Notes under the pieces: model-generated
What the model was told of the DNA's origin: nothing
The model's input: the letters and a program-made list of their open reading frames with translations, nothing else
Databases searched by the model: none
In this document: piece by piece, positions 31,273 through 40,355 of the stretch
How the letters are laid out: the number at the start of each line of letters is the position of its first letter
How positions within the stretch are numbered: position 1 is the stretch's first letter
Program-made: the position numbers and the translations under genes
Source: Leptolyngbya sp. CCY15150
Lineage (GTDB): Bacteria; Cyanobacteriota; Cyanobacteriia; RECH01
Length of the DNA: 64,000 bases
Direction: 5' to 3'
NCBI RefSeq assembly: GCF_016888135.1
Contig: NZ_JACSWB010000167.1
Span: 1 to 64,000, forward strand

Positions 31273-31617
31273 TCAAGCATTGTGCCACGTATCGGCAAAG
31301 ATACTGCGAACAGCGATCGCAATCCGCTGTAAGTCCTCATCCAAGAGCGGCGGCCAGTCTAGTCCCTGCTGTCGTCCTTGGTCATACCAACGGCGACTGT
31401 CCCCGGCTAGTTGGTATAGCGCGTTAGCCAGATCGCGATCGAGGGTGGGCACCTCTCGCAATTCTTCAAAGATCACCTTCAGCGCCAGCAAAATGGTCGT
31501 CACCTGCCCCGGCACCGGTGGACGCCCCGTCTGCAGCCGCATCAAAAATTGATTGGGATCCGCCGCTGGAACCTGGCCTTGGGTGAGCAAAATGTGGTGG
31601 GCGGTCTCGTAGTCCAT
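31273..31617 (-). CDS. Conserved cyanobacterial protein of unknown function
   Basis: A 114-residue soluble protein starting MDYETAHHILLTQGQVPAAD, with PVPGQVTTILLALKVIFEEL in the middle and WPPLLDEDLQRIAIAVRSIF near the end. I recognise it as a small conserved cyanobacterial family, sometimes labelled dethiobiotin synthetase in databases. It is far too short for that enzyme and has no P-loop, so such a label should not be trusted. The ATG at 31617 matches the usual start; 16 residues upstream are not typical. It precedes the toroid-like gene on the same strand. Confidence 0.65.
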   Translation of the reverse strand: MDYETAHHILLTQGQVPAADPNQFLMRLQTGRPPVPGQVTTILLALKVIFEELREVPTLDRDLANALYQLAGDSRRWYDQGRQQGLDWPPLLDEDLQRIAIAVRSIFADTWHNA

Positions 31618-32004
31618 AACGCTATTCTTTAGAGCAACCAGCAGATTGAGAGGAGCCCAAACCATGGGTGGAGCTTTCCTCCTCCCACCATTTAAGCGCC
31701 AAACGGCAGCGATCGAGAGGGGATGGTTGCCCTAGATTGGTTGGGAACCTGGCCAACATCAACAGCTCAGTACACCGCGGGTTCTGAAAATCCTAGAATA
31801 TTAAGTGCAGAGAGAGGGGCAATTTCTGATAGCTTAACTACTGGGGGTGTTCAACGCACAGGCGTTTGTGCAGCGATCGCCCTCAATGACCCAGACAGGT
31901 ATCGACCATGGGGCAAGCTCGGGTTTCCCGACGTTCCAAAGCGCTGGCTGAGTCTCTCGTATTGTTTGCAGTAGTCTTCACGATCTAGTGGGAGAACCAA
32001 GGGA
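31618..32004. other. Intergenic region upstream of psbZ
   Basis: A 387-base gap between divergent genes. An 83-codon frame at 31723 lacks coding character. The psbZ ribosome site AAGGGA lies 1 base before its ATG, with GGGAGAACC further upstream. No consensus promoter was certain. Confidence 0.5.
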
Positions 32005-32193
32005 ATGACAATTGTTTTCAACCTATTTTTGTTTGCGCTAGTTGCACTCTCGTTCATCATGGTGATCGGAGTACCCGTGGCCTATGCGTCACCGCAAAAC
32101 TGGGATCAATCTAGACGGCTTCTGTTTCTAGGATCTGGCGTTTGGGTTGCTCTGGTTATTTTGGTGGGAGTCTTAAATTACTTGGTAGTTTAA
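32005..32193 (+). CDS. psbZ: Photosystem II protein PsbZ
   Basis: A 62-residue two-helix thylakoid protein of the photosystem II core, located at its edge beside CP43 and involved in stabilising the complex and its supercomplexes. The sequence [20 protein letters not shown] then [13 protein letters not shown] and a second helix ending GVLNYLVV matches PsbZ (Ycf9) across its length of 62. A GGGAGAACCAAGGGA purine-rich stretch precedes the ATG. ribH follows after 56 bases in the same direction, an arrangement I recall from other cyanobacteria. Confidence 0.95.
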   Translation: MTIVFNLFLFALVALSFIMVIGVPVAYASPQNWDQSRRLLFLGSGVWVALVILVGVLNYLVV

Positions 32194-32249
32194 TAGTCCC
32201 AGGTTTCAGCGTCGAGCCAATCTTTTGATGTTACAAAACGTTATAAATA

Positions 32250-32825
32250 ATGACAGTTTTTGAGGGCAGTTTTACCCAAACTCAGGATTTGCGCCTAGCA
32301 ATCGTGATTGGCCGCTTCAACGACTTAGTTACGGGTAAGTTGTTGGAGGGATGTCAAGACTGCCTGAAGCGTCATGGAATTGATCCCAATCCATCAGGCA
32401 TTCAGGTTGACTATGCCTGGGTGCCTGGATGTTTTGAAATACCGGTGGTTGCGCACCAGCTTGCCCTCAGCCGTCGTTATGATGCCATTATTTGCCTAGG
32501 AGCCGTGATTCGGGGGCAAACACCTCATTTTGATTACGTAGCTTCTGAGGTCTCGAAGGGCGTCGCTGCTGCTGCTTTTCAAACCGGGGTGCCCATTTCC
32601 TTTGGCATCCTCACCACCGATAATATGCAGCAGGCCTTAGAGCGAGCTGGCATCAAGAGCAATCTAGGCTGGAACTATGCCATGAGCGCGATTGAAATGG
32701 CCAGCTTGATGCGCCAGCTTCGGCGAGCCCCCACAGGAAGCGCCCAGGGGCAGTTGGCAGGTAATCCCTCCCCGCTACCCAATGTTTCCCGAGCGATCGC
32801 TGAGCCTGGCAATTTAGACGCCTAG
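32250..32825 (+). CDS. ribH: 6,7-dimethyl-8-ribityllumazine synthase
   Basis: Condenses 5-amino-6-ribitylaminouracil with 3,4-dihydroxy-2-butanone 4-phosphate, the penultimate riboflavin step. At 191 residues it has a core of about 155 plus a Ser/Gly-rich C-terminal tail. Motifs: [45 protein letters not shown] and [11 protein letters not shown]. The His of the active-site PHFDY segment is present. No ribosome site is visible before ATG 32250. The tail after LMRQLRRAP is not part of the fold and looks disordered. It is downstream of psbZ. Confidence 0.95.
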   Translation: MTVFEGSFTQTQDLRLAIVIGRFNDLVTGKLLEGCQDCLKRHGIDPNPSGIQVDYAWVPGCFEIPVVAHQLALSRRYDAIICLGAVIRGQTPHFDYVASEVSKGVAAAAFQTGVPISFGILTTDNMQQALERAGIKSNLGWNYAMSAIEMASLMRQLRRAPTGSAQGQLAGNPSPLPNVSRAIAEPGNLDA

Positions 32826-32969
32826 GGACGCAGCGTAACCTCATGGCAGACCCGCACGGAACCCCCAAGGGTGAGCGCTGGGAACCATGACGGAGTTAGC
32901 TCAAAATTTCAGCCCCAACGGGTTGACAGAGTCTGAAATTTCTGGCACATTAATAAAGCACAAGAAATT

Positions 32970-33041
32970 GCGGGTATAGCTCAGTGGTAGAGCGTCACCT
33001 TGCCAAGGTGAATGTCGCGCGTTCGAATCGCGTTACCCGCT
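32970..33041 (+). tRNA. tRNA-Gly (GCC)
   Basis: A 72-base cloverleaf. The acceptor GCGGGTA pairs with TACCCGC (33034-33040). The D arm is GCTCAGTGGTAGAGC. The anticodon stem TCACC/GGTGA encloses TTGCCAA with anticodon GCC at 33002-33004. The T arm is CGCGCGTTCGAATCGCG. The CCA end is not encoded. Confidence 0.97.
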
Positions 33042-33052
33042 TAAGATAGTCA

Positions 33053-33253
33053 AATAACCTAAGTCCTCAAAATTCTTCTGGAATTCTGGAGTATGACACT
33101 GTCCTGCCGTCACCTTGACAATTTTTGAGGGTTTGCTACGCTACAGGTTATTGATTTGCACGGCTAAGAATCTAGGCGGTTGCTGCCATCGTTTAGGTGT
33201 AACTAATAGGTGTACTAACGGCGGCTTTTCCCACGCCATGGGAACCCGTTTTT
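33053..33253 (+). ncRNA. Candidate structured RNA downstream of tRNA-Gly
   Basis: Two nested long-range stems: AATAACCT (33053-33060) with AGGTTATT (33145-33152), and CCTCAAAATT (33065-33074) with AATTTTTGAGG (33120-33130, one bulge). Downstream is a hairpin TTCCCA-CGCCA-TGGGAA (33228-33244) followed by CCCGTTTTT, which resembles a weak intrinsic terminator. The segment begins 12 bases after the tRNA. It could be a small RNA, part of the tRNA transcript, or a palindromic repeat. No known RNA family was recognised. Confidence 0.35.
33228..33253 (+). terminator. Weak intrinsic terminator-like hairpin
   Basis: Six-base stem TTCCCA/TGGGAA with a five-base loop, then CCCG and five T. It could end the tRNA-Gly or small-RNA transcript. 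The stem is AT-rich at its base, so strength is doubtful. Confidence 0.35.
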
Positions 33254-33535
33254 GTCTAAGTTCTTGCCCTCAGTCATCATCGCCCTAACCGCAAAGCAGA
33301 CAGCATGATGGTTAGCGATGAGTTTGGTTCAGCCATAGCCAGTCCCATTTCTGCAAACGCGCTAAAATACGTCAAACTTAAGCGATCGCCATGGTCACAA
33401 CCATCGAGAGCACCGACCGGCTGAGTAAGTGCTGGCGTTAGTAGCCGAATGCTCCTCCTTCTATCGATCCAGGCAAGGGTGGTGCAACCCTGATCGCGCT
33501 AAGCTATTCAACCTTTTTCACCGCTAGGGTTACTT
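33254..33535. other. Remaining intergenic sequence before the membrane protein gene
   Basis: No supported gene. A 16-codon frame starts at 33391 behind a HIP1 site and ends in TAG; it is too short to judge. TAGGG lies 6 bases before the GTG start at 33536. Confidence 0.45.
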
Positions 33536-33943
33536 GTGCAACCACAAAAACCTCACAAGATTGATTTAAGTGCTGAGTATCCCTGTCCGTGCCGCCGTCA
33601 TGGTCAACTGAAGCCGATTACGCTCACTGAGGCATTTGGGTGCGATCGCTGCCAGCAAATTTTTGTTGTGCAAGAAAATGGCTACGCTCTAGAGCAGTTG
33701 TCCTCCCACTACCCCTATAAGAAAGTCTGGCGCTGGACAGGACGACAGTGGAGCATGGTGCATCCATCCTTGGCACGGGGCTATTTGCCTGCCCTCATGG
33801 TCATCATTTTGCTGGGGTTGGCGTTTCTGCTCCTCATCACTATCTTGCAGTCCATCTTGAGTTCTGACGTTGCATTTCGCATTATTGCTGCACTAGTCAT
33901 TGTGATGCTAGTGTTGATGCTCTGGACGGCCTATCGACAGTAG
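33536..33943 (+). CDS. Conserved small membrane protein with N-terminal zinc-ribbon-like cysteines
   Basis: A 135-residue protein starting with GTG, with TAGGG 6 bases upstream. Residues 14-45 contain YPCPCRRHG...FGCDRCQQIFV, four cysteines arranged as CxC-CxxC that could bind zinc. VWRWTGRQW follows, then two membrane helices (about 80-103 and 111-132) at the C-terminus. It looks like a conserved cyanobacterial family with no known role. Its stop is 3 bases before the ATG of the ProA-like gene, so the two are translated from one message, and a functional link is possible. Confidence 0.7.
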   Translation: MQPQKPHKIDLSAEYPCPCRRHGQLKPITLTEAFGCDRCQQIFVVQENGYALEQLSSHYPYKKVWRWTGRQWSMVHPSLARGYLPALMVIILLGLAFLLLITILQSILSSDVAFRIIAALVIVMLVLMLWTAYRQ

Positions 33944-33946
33944 TTC

Positions 33947-35209
33947 ATGGCAGCATATTCCTCTATTTCTTCACCTGATCTGATTCCAGTCATTACCCAA
34001 CGGGCCCACGAGGCTTCGCTTGAGCTGCTGAAATTCAGCGGCAGCGATCGCAGTCGTGCTCTGCAGGCGATGGCCAAGGGAATCAAAACCTACAAAGATG
34101 ATCTCCTCGAAGCCAATACCCTCGACCTAGAAGCGAGTCGGGAGATGGCTGTACCCGAGCTGATTCTAGACTGGCTGAAGTTAACGCCCGAACGGTTGCA
34201 AACGGCGATCGCTATTTTGCAGCGGCTTAGCGACTTGCCCGATCCGCTCCAGCAGGTGCAAAATCCGCCCTACGCAGTGGCTCAAGGGCAAACCTATTGT
34301 CAACTGATGCCCTTGGGAGTCGTCGCGCTCGTCTACGAAGCATTTCCAGAACTGGGGGCGATCGCGGCGGGGATGTGTGTGCGCACGGCCAATAGCCTCA
34401 TCCTCAAGGGAGGCAGTGAGGCCAGCCAGTCTAACCACATGTTTGCCAGCATTCTGCAAGCGGCCCTAGAGCAGGTTGGACTGCCCACCAGCAGCCTCGA
34501 AGCCCTGCCGTCAGACTGTGGCGATCTCACCCACGAGCTGGTCACCTGCGATCGCGCCGTGAATTTGGTGATTCCCTACGGTCGGGCTAGTCTAGTCCAC
34601 CAAGTGATGCGCCAAGCCACAGCCCCTGTCCTCAAAACAGCGATCGGCAACTGCTACCTCTACTGGTCGCCCTCGGCCGGCATCGACCTCGTCCGCTGGA
34701 TGATTTTGGATAGCCATGCCAGCGAGCCAGATCCCGTCAATGCTATCGAAAAAGTTTTGATCCACCGCAATCACCTGCCCTCGTCCCTGTCGCTGCTGTG
34801 GGGTAGCTTGCTGGAAAAGGGGTATGAGCTTAAGGGTGATGAAGAGTTAGCCAAGGAATTTCCTGAGCTGAGCCCCGTAGCGCCCACAGAATGGCGGCAG
34901 CCCTACCTCAACCGCACCATTGCCTTTAAGTGGGTGAGAGATTTGGACGATGCGATCGCTTGGATGAACCGCTACAGTAGCGGCCATGCCGACTGTCTGG
35001 CCACCGAGTCTTATCAGGAAAGTCGCCTGTTTGCCTCGCAGATGGCCAGTGCCACGGTGTATATCAACGCATCATCCCGATTTTATCGGAACCCCAAGTT
35101 CAACCTGCCCATCGCCCTAGGTATGTCCAACCATAAAGGGCATCGTCGCGGATTTATTAGCCTCGAAGCCCTGACTACCGTGAAGCAGATTATTCAGGGC
35201 AACGAGTAG
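33947..35209 (+). CDS. Gamma-glutamyl phosphate reductase-like protein lacking the catalytic cysteine
   Basis: A 420-residue aldehyde dehydrogenase superfamily protein of ProA type, as shown by the N-terminal layout, SLILKGGSEASQSN, YGRASLVHQVM and the end ALGMSNHKGHRRGFISLEALTTVK. In true ProA the nucleophile sits in a VCNAxETLLVH segment. Here the aligned segment is PVNAIEKVLIH, with Val264 where Cys is expected. The RPN that usually follows YE is AFPE. Without the thiol the normal reduction of glutamyl phosphate is unlikely. Cyanobacteria often carry two ProA-like genes; this looks like the divergent one. Database labels of proA should be treated with care. It follows a small membrane protein gene by 3 bases. 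Confidence 0.8.
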   Translation: MAAYSSISSPDLIPVITQRAHEASLELLKFSGSDRSRALQAMAKGIKTYKDDLLEANTLDLEASREMAVPELILDWLKLTPERLQTAIAILQRLSDLPDPLQQVQNPPYAVAQGQTYCQLMPLGVVALVYEAFPELGAIAAGMCVRTANSLILKGGSEASQSNHMFASILQAALEQVGLPTSSLEALPSDCGDLTHELVTCDRAVNLVIPYGRASLVHQVMRQATAPVLKTAIGNCYLYWSPSAGIDLVRWMILDSHASEPDPVNAIEKVLIHRNHLPSSLSLLWGSLLEKGYELKGDEELAKEFPELSPVAPTEWRQPYLNRTIAFKWVRDLDDAIAWMNRYSSGHADCLATESYQESRLFASQMASATVYINASSRFYRNPKFNLPIALGMSNHKGHRRGFISLEALTTVKQIIQGNE

Positions 35210-35342
35210 TAGACCGAATCGGAATGAGGAAAAGCAATCAAGTCTTAACCCGAAACCGATCGATATTATGGTTGCCACATCTATTTTTATGTCGCGCAAC
35301 TCATGACCGATAAGGTCTAGTGAAGAACGGATATACAGACCG

Positions 35343-36920
35343 CTAGCTGAGATCCGCAGCCGTCGTATCAGAATGGGCCACTGGGAGCGCTGGTTCCGCC
35401 TGAGTCACCACTGGCGGGTGGAGCAAGGGCGTGCGCAGAACCGAGTCGTTGGCTAAGGTAAACAGCGGATTCGATAAGACGCCAGCCAGGGAGGTGGCTA
35501 TCAGAGCCAAGACCAAGCTCACCTGCAAGGGGCGCATCCCGAAGAGGTTCCACATGCCCTCTGGGTAGTTCTTCACCGCATCGGACATTTCCTGAGGCTC
35601 TTTCACCACCATCATCTTGACGACACGGATGTAGTAGTAAATGGAGATGACGCTGGTCAACAGACCCACCAACACCAGGGTGTAGGCCTCGGCTTGCCAG
35701 CCAGCCCAAAAGAGATAGAGCTTCCCAAAGAAGCCTGCTAAGGGTGGAATTCCCCCGAGGGATAGGAGACAGACGCTGAGGCACAGGGTCAACAGCGGAT
35801 CTTTTTGGTACAAACCGCTATATTCCGTGATTTCATCGGTGCCGGTACGCAGGGTGAAGAGAATCACGCAGGCAAACCCGCCTAGGTTCATAAACAGGTA
35901 GACCATCAGGTAGAACACCATGCTGGAATAGCCTGCATCGGTGCCCACAATCAGCCCAATCATCACAAACCCAGCTTGTCCAATCGACGAATAGGCTAAT
36001 AGGCGCTTCATGCTGGTTTGGGCAAGCGCCACCACGTTCCCCAACACCATGCTGAGGATGGCCAGGGCTGTGAGCACAAACTGCCATTGCTCAGCCACCA
36101 ACGGAAAGGCCGTCACTAACAGGCGAATGGCTAGGGCAAAACCGGCAGCCTTGGAGCCTACGGACAAAAACGCCACCACTGGGGTGGGGGAGCCTTCATA
36201 AACATCCGGCGTCCATTGGTGGAAGGGCACAGCGGCAATTTTGAAGGCAATGCCAGCGATCACAAAGACTAGGGCAATCAATAAACCAATTGAGTCTTGA
36301 GCATTACCGCTAACGATGCTGGCGGTGATGGCTGAGAGGCGAGTTTCTCCCCCAGACAAGCCGTAGAGCAGAGACACACCGTAGAGGAAGATGGCCGAAC
36401 TAGCCGCACCAATCAAGAGATACTTCAGCGCGGCTTCATTGGAGCGAGGATCGCGCTTCATGTATCCGGTCAACAGGTATGAGGAAATACTCAGGGTTTC
36501 CAAGGACACAAATACCATCACCAGTTCATCGGCACCGCAGAGAAACATGCCGCCTACGGTAGCTGTCATCAGAATAACGATGAACTCCGCAAGGGCTGTT
36601 CCAGCCTGCACCACGTACCGAATTGAAATCAAAATCGTGAAGGCGGTTGAAAGGGCAATAATCCCTCGCAGTACGGTGCTTAGCGCATCGCTGTTAAACG
36701 CGCCCAGGAAGGAAATGGGGTTGTCAAGATCCCACTGCAAAGCAAGGACAACGACCGCTCCGAGCAGGCCCGTCACGGCTACGTAGGGTGACCATTGGGC
36801 GGAGGATGTACGGCCAACAATGAGGTCTCCTACCAAGATGATGAGCAGGGTAGCGATGACGATACCCTCTGGCAAAATGACTTGAGCGTTAAGTTGTGCG
36901 GCTAAGTTAGCAACGTCCAT
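35343..36920 (-). CDS. ndhB: NAD(P)H-quinone oxidoreductase subunit 2 (NdhB)
   Basis: A 525-residue polytopic protein of the thylakoid NDH-1 complex, carrying a proton channel and working in respiration, cyclic electron flow and CO2 uptake. It has about 14 hydrophobic helices. Conserved parts include [20 protein letters not shown] (with the key Glu), [36 protein letters not shown] and [15 protein letters not shown]. Length agrees with other cyanobacterial NdhB. It is alone, transcribed leftward, with 695 bases of non-coding sequence before its start that include a 23-base tandem repeat. Confidence 0.96.
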   Translation of the reverse strand: MDVANLAAQLNAQVILPEGIVIATLLIILVGDLIVGRTSSAQWSPYVAVTGLLGAVVVLALQWDLDNPISFLGAFNSDALSTVLRGIIALSTAFTILISIRYVVQAGTALAEFIVILMTATVGGMFLCGADELVMVFVSLETLSISSYLLTGYMKRDPRSNEAALKYLLIGAASSAIFLYGVSLLYGLSGGETRLSAITASIVSGNAQDSIGLLIALVFVIAGIAFKIAAVPFHQWTPDVYEGSPTPVVAFLSVGSKAAGFALAIRLLVTAFPLVAEQWQFVLTALAILSMVLGNVVALAQTSMKRLLAYSSIGQAGFVMIGLIVGTDAGYSSMVFYLMVYLFMNLGGFACVILFTLRTGTDEITEYSGLYQKDPLLTLCLSVCLLSLGGIPPLAGFFGKLYLFWAGWQAEAYTLVLVGLLTSVISIYYYIRVVKMMVVKEPQEMSDAVKNYPEGMWNLFGMRPLQVSLVLALIATSLAGVLSNPLFTLANDSVLRTPLLHPPVVTQAEPALPVAHSDTTAADLS

Positions 36921-36976
36921 AAGAGCTTGAGCGCTTTAAGAGTCAGTAGTGGCGGACAGAAATCGTGAACAGATCG

Positions 36977-37022
36977 TGTAAGGATAGGGAAATGCTTAGT
37001 GTAAGGATAGGGAAATGCTTAG
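36977..37022. repeat. Exact 23-base tandem duplication upstream of ndhB
   Basis: The unit TGTAAGGATAGGGAAATGCT(TAG) occurs at 36977-36999 and 37000-37022, with a degraded third unit (AGGATAAATGTTTAAG) after it. It lies 57 bases before the ndhB start, so it probably falls within the 5' leader or promoter of that gene. Confidence 0.65.
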
Positions 37023-37463
37023 GATAAATGTTTAAGAGGACGATTTCCTTTCACACCATATCTTAAATTGTGCGATTGGACTTATGCGATGGGAGTGAAT
37101 TCCCTAGCCTTACGAACCCTTCCCATTGTGCATCATACTCTGCAAACTAACCGGATTGAGGGGAAGCGATCGCAATTTTTCCTTGTATTTCTGCCGACAT
37201 CAGTTATAAGTAGAGATCTAACAGCTCATTGGATATTGTTCCATTCTCATGCTAGGACGGGATAGTATAGCAAGCTGATTAGAAGGACGGACAGTGAAAA
37301 CCTAGGCTGTAAGGTTCACACCTGTAAACCATCTCATGGCATACGAGACGGCAGTCATAGGCAGATTCGAGGGCAAGTCATGCAGGCAAAATTGGATCGG
37401 CACATTCGGACTCGCTGGCCCAGCGTTTGGGGGATGGGACAACCCTGGGTCTTACCATGAAGC

Positions 37464-37520
37464 ACGGACAACTCACGGGACAGAAACTTACGGGACGGAC
37501 CGCGGGACGGACAACTCACG
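37464..37520. repeat. Paired direct repeats ACGGACAACTCACG
   Basis: Two exact 14-base copies at 37464-37477 and 37507-37520, with CGGGACGGAC repeats between them, about 100 bases upstream of topA. Function unknown. Confidence 0.45.
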
Positions 37521-37615
37521 AGAGAGTCTAGGCTCATCAACCCGTCTCTCATTCACGCTCAAGGCTGTCTAGTCTTGGTTAGATCCACTCATCCACTGAA
37601 TCCTATTTAAGGCTC

Positions 37616-40336
37616 ATGTCAACTCTCGTCATCGTCGAATCTCCAACCAAAGCACGGACTATTCGCAACTACCTCCCTGCGGGCTATCGGGTCGAGGCAT
37701 CCATGGGGCATGTTCGTGATTTGCCTCAGTCGGCCAGTGAAATTCCGGCTAACGTGAAGAAGGAAGACTGGGCCAAGCTAGGCGTTAACGTTGATGCCAA
37801 CTTTGAGCCGCTCTATGTCATTCCCAAGGACAAGAAAAAAATTGTTTCCACCCTCAAAGAGGCCTTGAAGCAGGCGGATGAGCTGGTGCTAGCCACTGAC
37901 GAAGATCGGGAAGGGGAGAGCATTAGCTGGCACCTACTCCAAGTCTTGAAGCCCAAAGTGCCAACCAAGCGCATGGTGTTTCACGAGATTACTGAAGAGG
38001 CGATTCAGGATGCGATCGCCAACTGCCGAGATGTGAACGAAGACTTGGTTCATGCTCAAGAAACTCGCCGTATTCTCGATCGCTTAGTGGGCTACACCCT
38101 CTCACCCTTGCTCTGGAAAAAAATTGCTTGGGGTCTGTCGGCTGGGCGGGTGCAGTCGGTAGCGGTGCGGCTTTTGGTGCGCCGAGAGCGGGAGCGTCGG
38201 GCCTTCCGCAGGGGTAGCTACTGGGATCTTAAAGCCACGCTGCTGCGCCATGAGACGCCCTTTGAAGCCAAGATGGTCACCCTCAACGGCCAGCGGCTGG
38301 CCAATGGCAGTGACTTTGACGAAGCCACGGGACAAGTAGCGGCTGGGCGGAATGTGCTACTGCTGGGCGAACCGGAAGCGCGGGATTTGCAGGCTCGCTT
38401 AGAATCCGTGCCTTGGACAGTTTCAGGTTTAGACGAGCGTGCATCTACCCGCCGTCCATCGCCCCCCTTCACTACCTCAACCCTGCAGCAGGAAGCTAAC
38501 CGTAAGCTGCGGCTCTCCGCTCGGGACACGATGCGCACTGCCCAAAGTCTCTACGAGCAGGGCTATATCACCTACATGCGAACCGACTCGGTGCATTTAT
38601 CCCAACAGGCGATCGCCGCCGCCCGCACCTGTGTCGAAGATTTATACGGCAGCAACTACCTCAGCCCCAAGCCTCGGCAATATGACACCAAGAGCAAGGG
38701 AGCCCAAGAAGCCCACGAAGCCATTCGTCCCTCGGGCAGCACCTTCCGCACTCCCCAGGAAACGGGTCTGCGCGATCGGGAACTGCGGCTCTATGACCTG
38801 ATCTGGAAGCGCACCGTTGCCACCCAAATGGCAGAGGCCCGCCAAACCCACATCACGGTGATGATTGAAGCCGATAACGCTGAGTTTAAGGCCACCGGCA
38901 AGCGGATTGACTTCCCTGGCTTCTTCCGCGCCTATGTGGAAGGCTCCGATGATCCCGATGCCGCCATCGAAAACCAAGAGGTGATTTTGCCCAACCTCCA
39001 GGCTGGGGATCCCTTGGATTGCTCTGATCTAGAAGCGATCGGTCATGAAACCCAGCCCCCCGCCCGCTACACCGAAGCATCGCTGGTGAAAATGCTTGAA
39101 AGTGAAGGCATTGGTCGTCCTAGCACCTACGCCAGCATCATCGGTACGATCATCGACCGGGGCTATGCCCAGATGCAAACCAATAGCCTCACCCCCACGT
39201 TCACCGCCTTCGCCGTGACCACCTTGCTAGAGCAGTATTTTCCCGATCTGGTCGATACGGGCTTCACCGCTCGGATGGAGCAGACCCTGGATGATATTTC
39301 CACCGGCACGGCCAGTTGGTTGCCCTACCTAGACTCGTTCTATCGAGGCGCGACGGGTTTGGCGACCCAGGTGAAACAACAGGAAGACCAAATTGATCCC
39401 ACCGAAGCCCGCTCCATTACCCTAGAAGGGCTGGATGCCAAGATCCGCATTGGTCGATACGGCGCTTATATCGAAGTCGATCACGAGGATGGCCCGGTGA
39501 AGGCATCGATTCCCCAAGATCTCACCCCTGCCGATCTCGATCCGGATCAGGTTGAGCTGCTGCTGCGGCAAAAGACGGAAGGCCCTGATAAGGTAGGCTT
39601 TGATCCAGAAACGGGGGAGCCCATCTATCTATTAATTGGCCCCTACGGCCCCTACGTGCAGCTTGGGGAGGCGACGGAGGAGAATCCTAAGCCCAAGCGT
39701 GCTTCGCTACCCAAAGGTGTCTCCATTGAAGCGGTGACCCTAGAAATGGCTACGGGACTGCTGGCTCTACCCCGACTCCTCGGTGTCCATCCCGATACCG
39801 GCGCGAAGATCAAGGCGAGCTTAGGCCGGTTTGGCCCCTATGTGGTGCATGACCAGGGTAAAGATGGCAAAGACTATCGATCGCTCAAGAAAGAAGATGA
39901 TGTCCTGACCATTACCCTAGAGCGGGCTCTGGAGCTTTTGGCAGAACCCAAGCGTGGGCGAGGCAGTCGTAAGGGAGCCGCCAAACCCCTACGGGAGCTG
40001 GGAGCGCACCCAGGGGATCAGGAACCGGTGAATATCTACGACGGCCCCTATGGGCCCTACATCAAGCACGGCAAGACCAATGTGTCTCTGCCAGAGGGCG
40101 GTACGGTTGAGTCGGTGACCATGGAACAGGCTGTAGGATTGCTGACCGAGAAGGAGGGCAGCAAGAGCAAAACCAAGCGATCGACCAGCAAAACCACCAA
40201 ATCCTCAACGGCTAAAGGCAGCAAAACGACGAAGAGTAGCAAGACGTCTAGTAGCAAAACCTCGACGGCCAAGAAAACTACTAGCCGCCGTTCTACGACG
40301 TCGAAGAAGGCCTCGTCCCAGAAATCTGCCGATTAG
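37616..40336 (+). CDS. topA: DNA topoisomerase I
   Basis: A 906-residue type IA topoisomerase that relaxes negative supercoils. The TOPRIM domain (1-140) has [17 protein letters not shown] and the acidic DEDREGE. The catalytic Tyr320 lies in [13 protein letters not shown]. The C-terminal half has four GxYGPY-type repeats ([44 protein letters not shown]) in place of the zinc fingers seen in E. coli. The last 55 residues are almost only Lys, Ser and Thr and probably bind DNA without folding. AAGG lies just before ATG 37616. It converges with metF 19 bases downstream. Confidence 0.96.
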   Translation: MSTLVIVESPTKARTIRNYLPAGYRVEASMGHVRDLPQSASEIPANVKKEDWAKLGVNVDANFEPLYVIPKDKKKIVSTLKEALKQADELVLATDEDREGESISWHLLQVLKPKVPTKRMVFHEITEEAIQDAIANCRDVNEDLVHAQETRRILDRLVGYTLSPLLWKKIAWGLSAGRVQSVAVRLLVRRERERRAFRRGSYWDLKATLLRHETPFEAKMVTLNGQRLANGSDFDEATGQVAAGRNVLLLGEPEARDLQARLESVPWTVSGLDERASTRRPSPPFTTSTLQQEANRKLRLSARDTMRTAQSLYEQGYITYMRTDSVHLSQQAIAAARTCVEDLYGSNYLSPKPRQYDTKSKGAQEAHEAIRPSGSTFRTPQETGLRDRELRLYDLIWKRTVATQMAEARQTHITVMIEADNAEFKATGKRIDFPGFFRAYVEGSDDPDAAIENQEVILPNLQAGDPLDCSDLEAIGHETQPPARYTEASLVKMLESEGIGRPSTYASIIGTIIDRGYAQMQTNSLTPTFTAFAVTTLLEQYFPDLVDTGFTARMEQTLDDISTGTASWLPYLDSFYRGATGLATQVKQQEDQIDPTEARSITLEGLDAKIRIGRYGAYIEVDHEDGPVKASIPQDLTPADLDPDQVELLLRQKTEGPDKVGFDPETGEPIYLLIGPYGPYVQLGEATEENPKPKRASLPKGVSIEAVTLEMATGLLALPRLLGVHPDTGAKIKASLGRFGPYVVHDQGKDGKDYRSLKKEDDVLTITLERALELLAEPKRGRGSRKGAAKPLRELGAHPGDQEPVNIYDGPYGPYIKHGKTNVSLPEGGTVESVTMEQAVGLLTEKEGSKSKTKRSTSKTTKSSTAKGSKTTKSSKTSSSKTSTAKKTTSRRSTTSKKASSQKSAD

Positions 40337-40355
40337 ATGGCAGGGATAATCAAGA

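Larger units (their letters stand above)
36921..37615. other. Long divergent intergenic region between ndhB and topA
   Basis: A 695-base gap serving two divergent genes. It holds a 23-base tandem duplication at 36977-37022, and paired ACGGACAACTCACG segments at 37464-37477 and 37507-37520 within a GGGACGGAC-rich stretch. Two short frames (65 codons at 37068, 78 codons at 37336) have no family resemblance and cross the repeats. Promoters are probable but none could be fixed. Confidence 0.6.

Noticed and set aside
31723-31974. 83-codon reading upstream of psbZ
   Set aside because: Composition is not protein-like and it overlaps the probable psbZ control region.
33391-33441. Short reading MVTTIESTDRLSKCWR
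   Set aside because: It faintly recalls the start of photosystem II D1 proteins but stops at once and the following sequence shows no D1 remnants.
37068-37572. Two short plus-strand readings between ndhB and topA
   Set aside because: They cross direct repeats and have no domain or motif; treated as non-coding.
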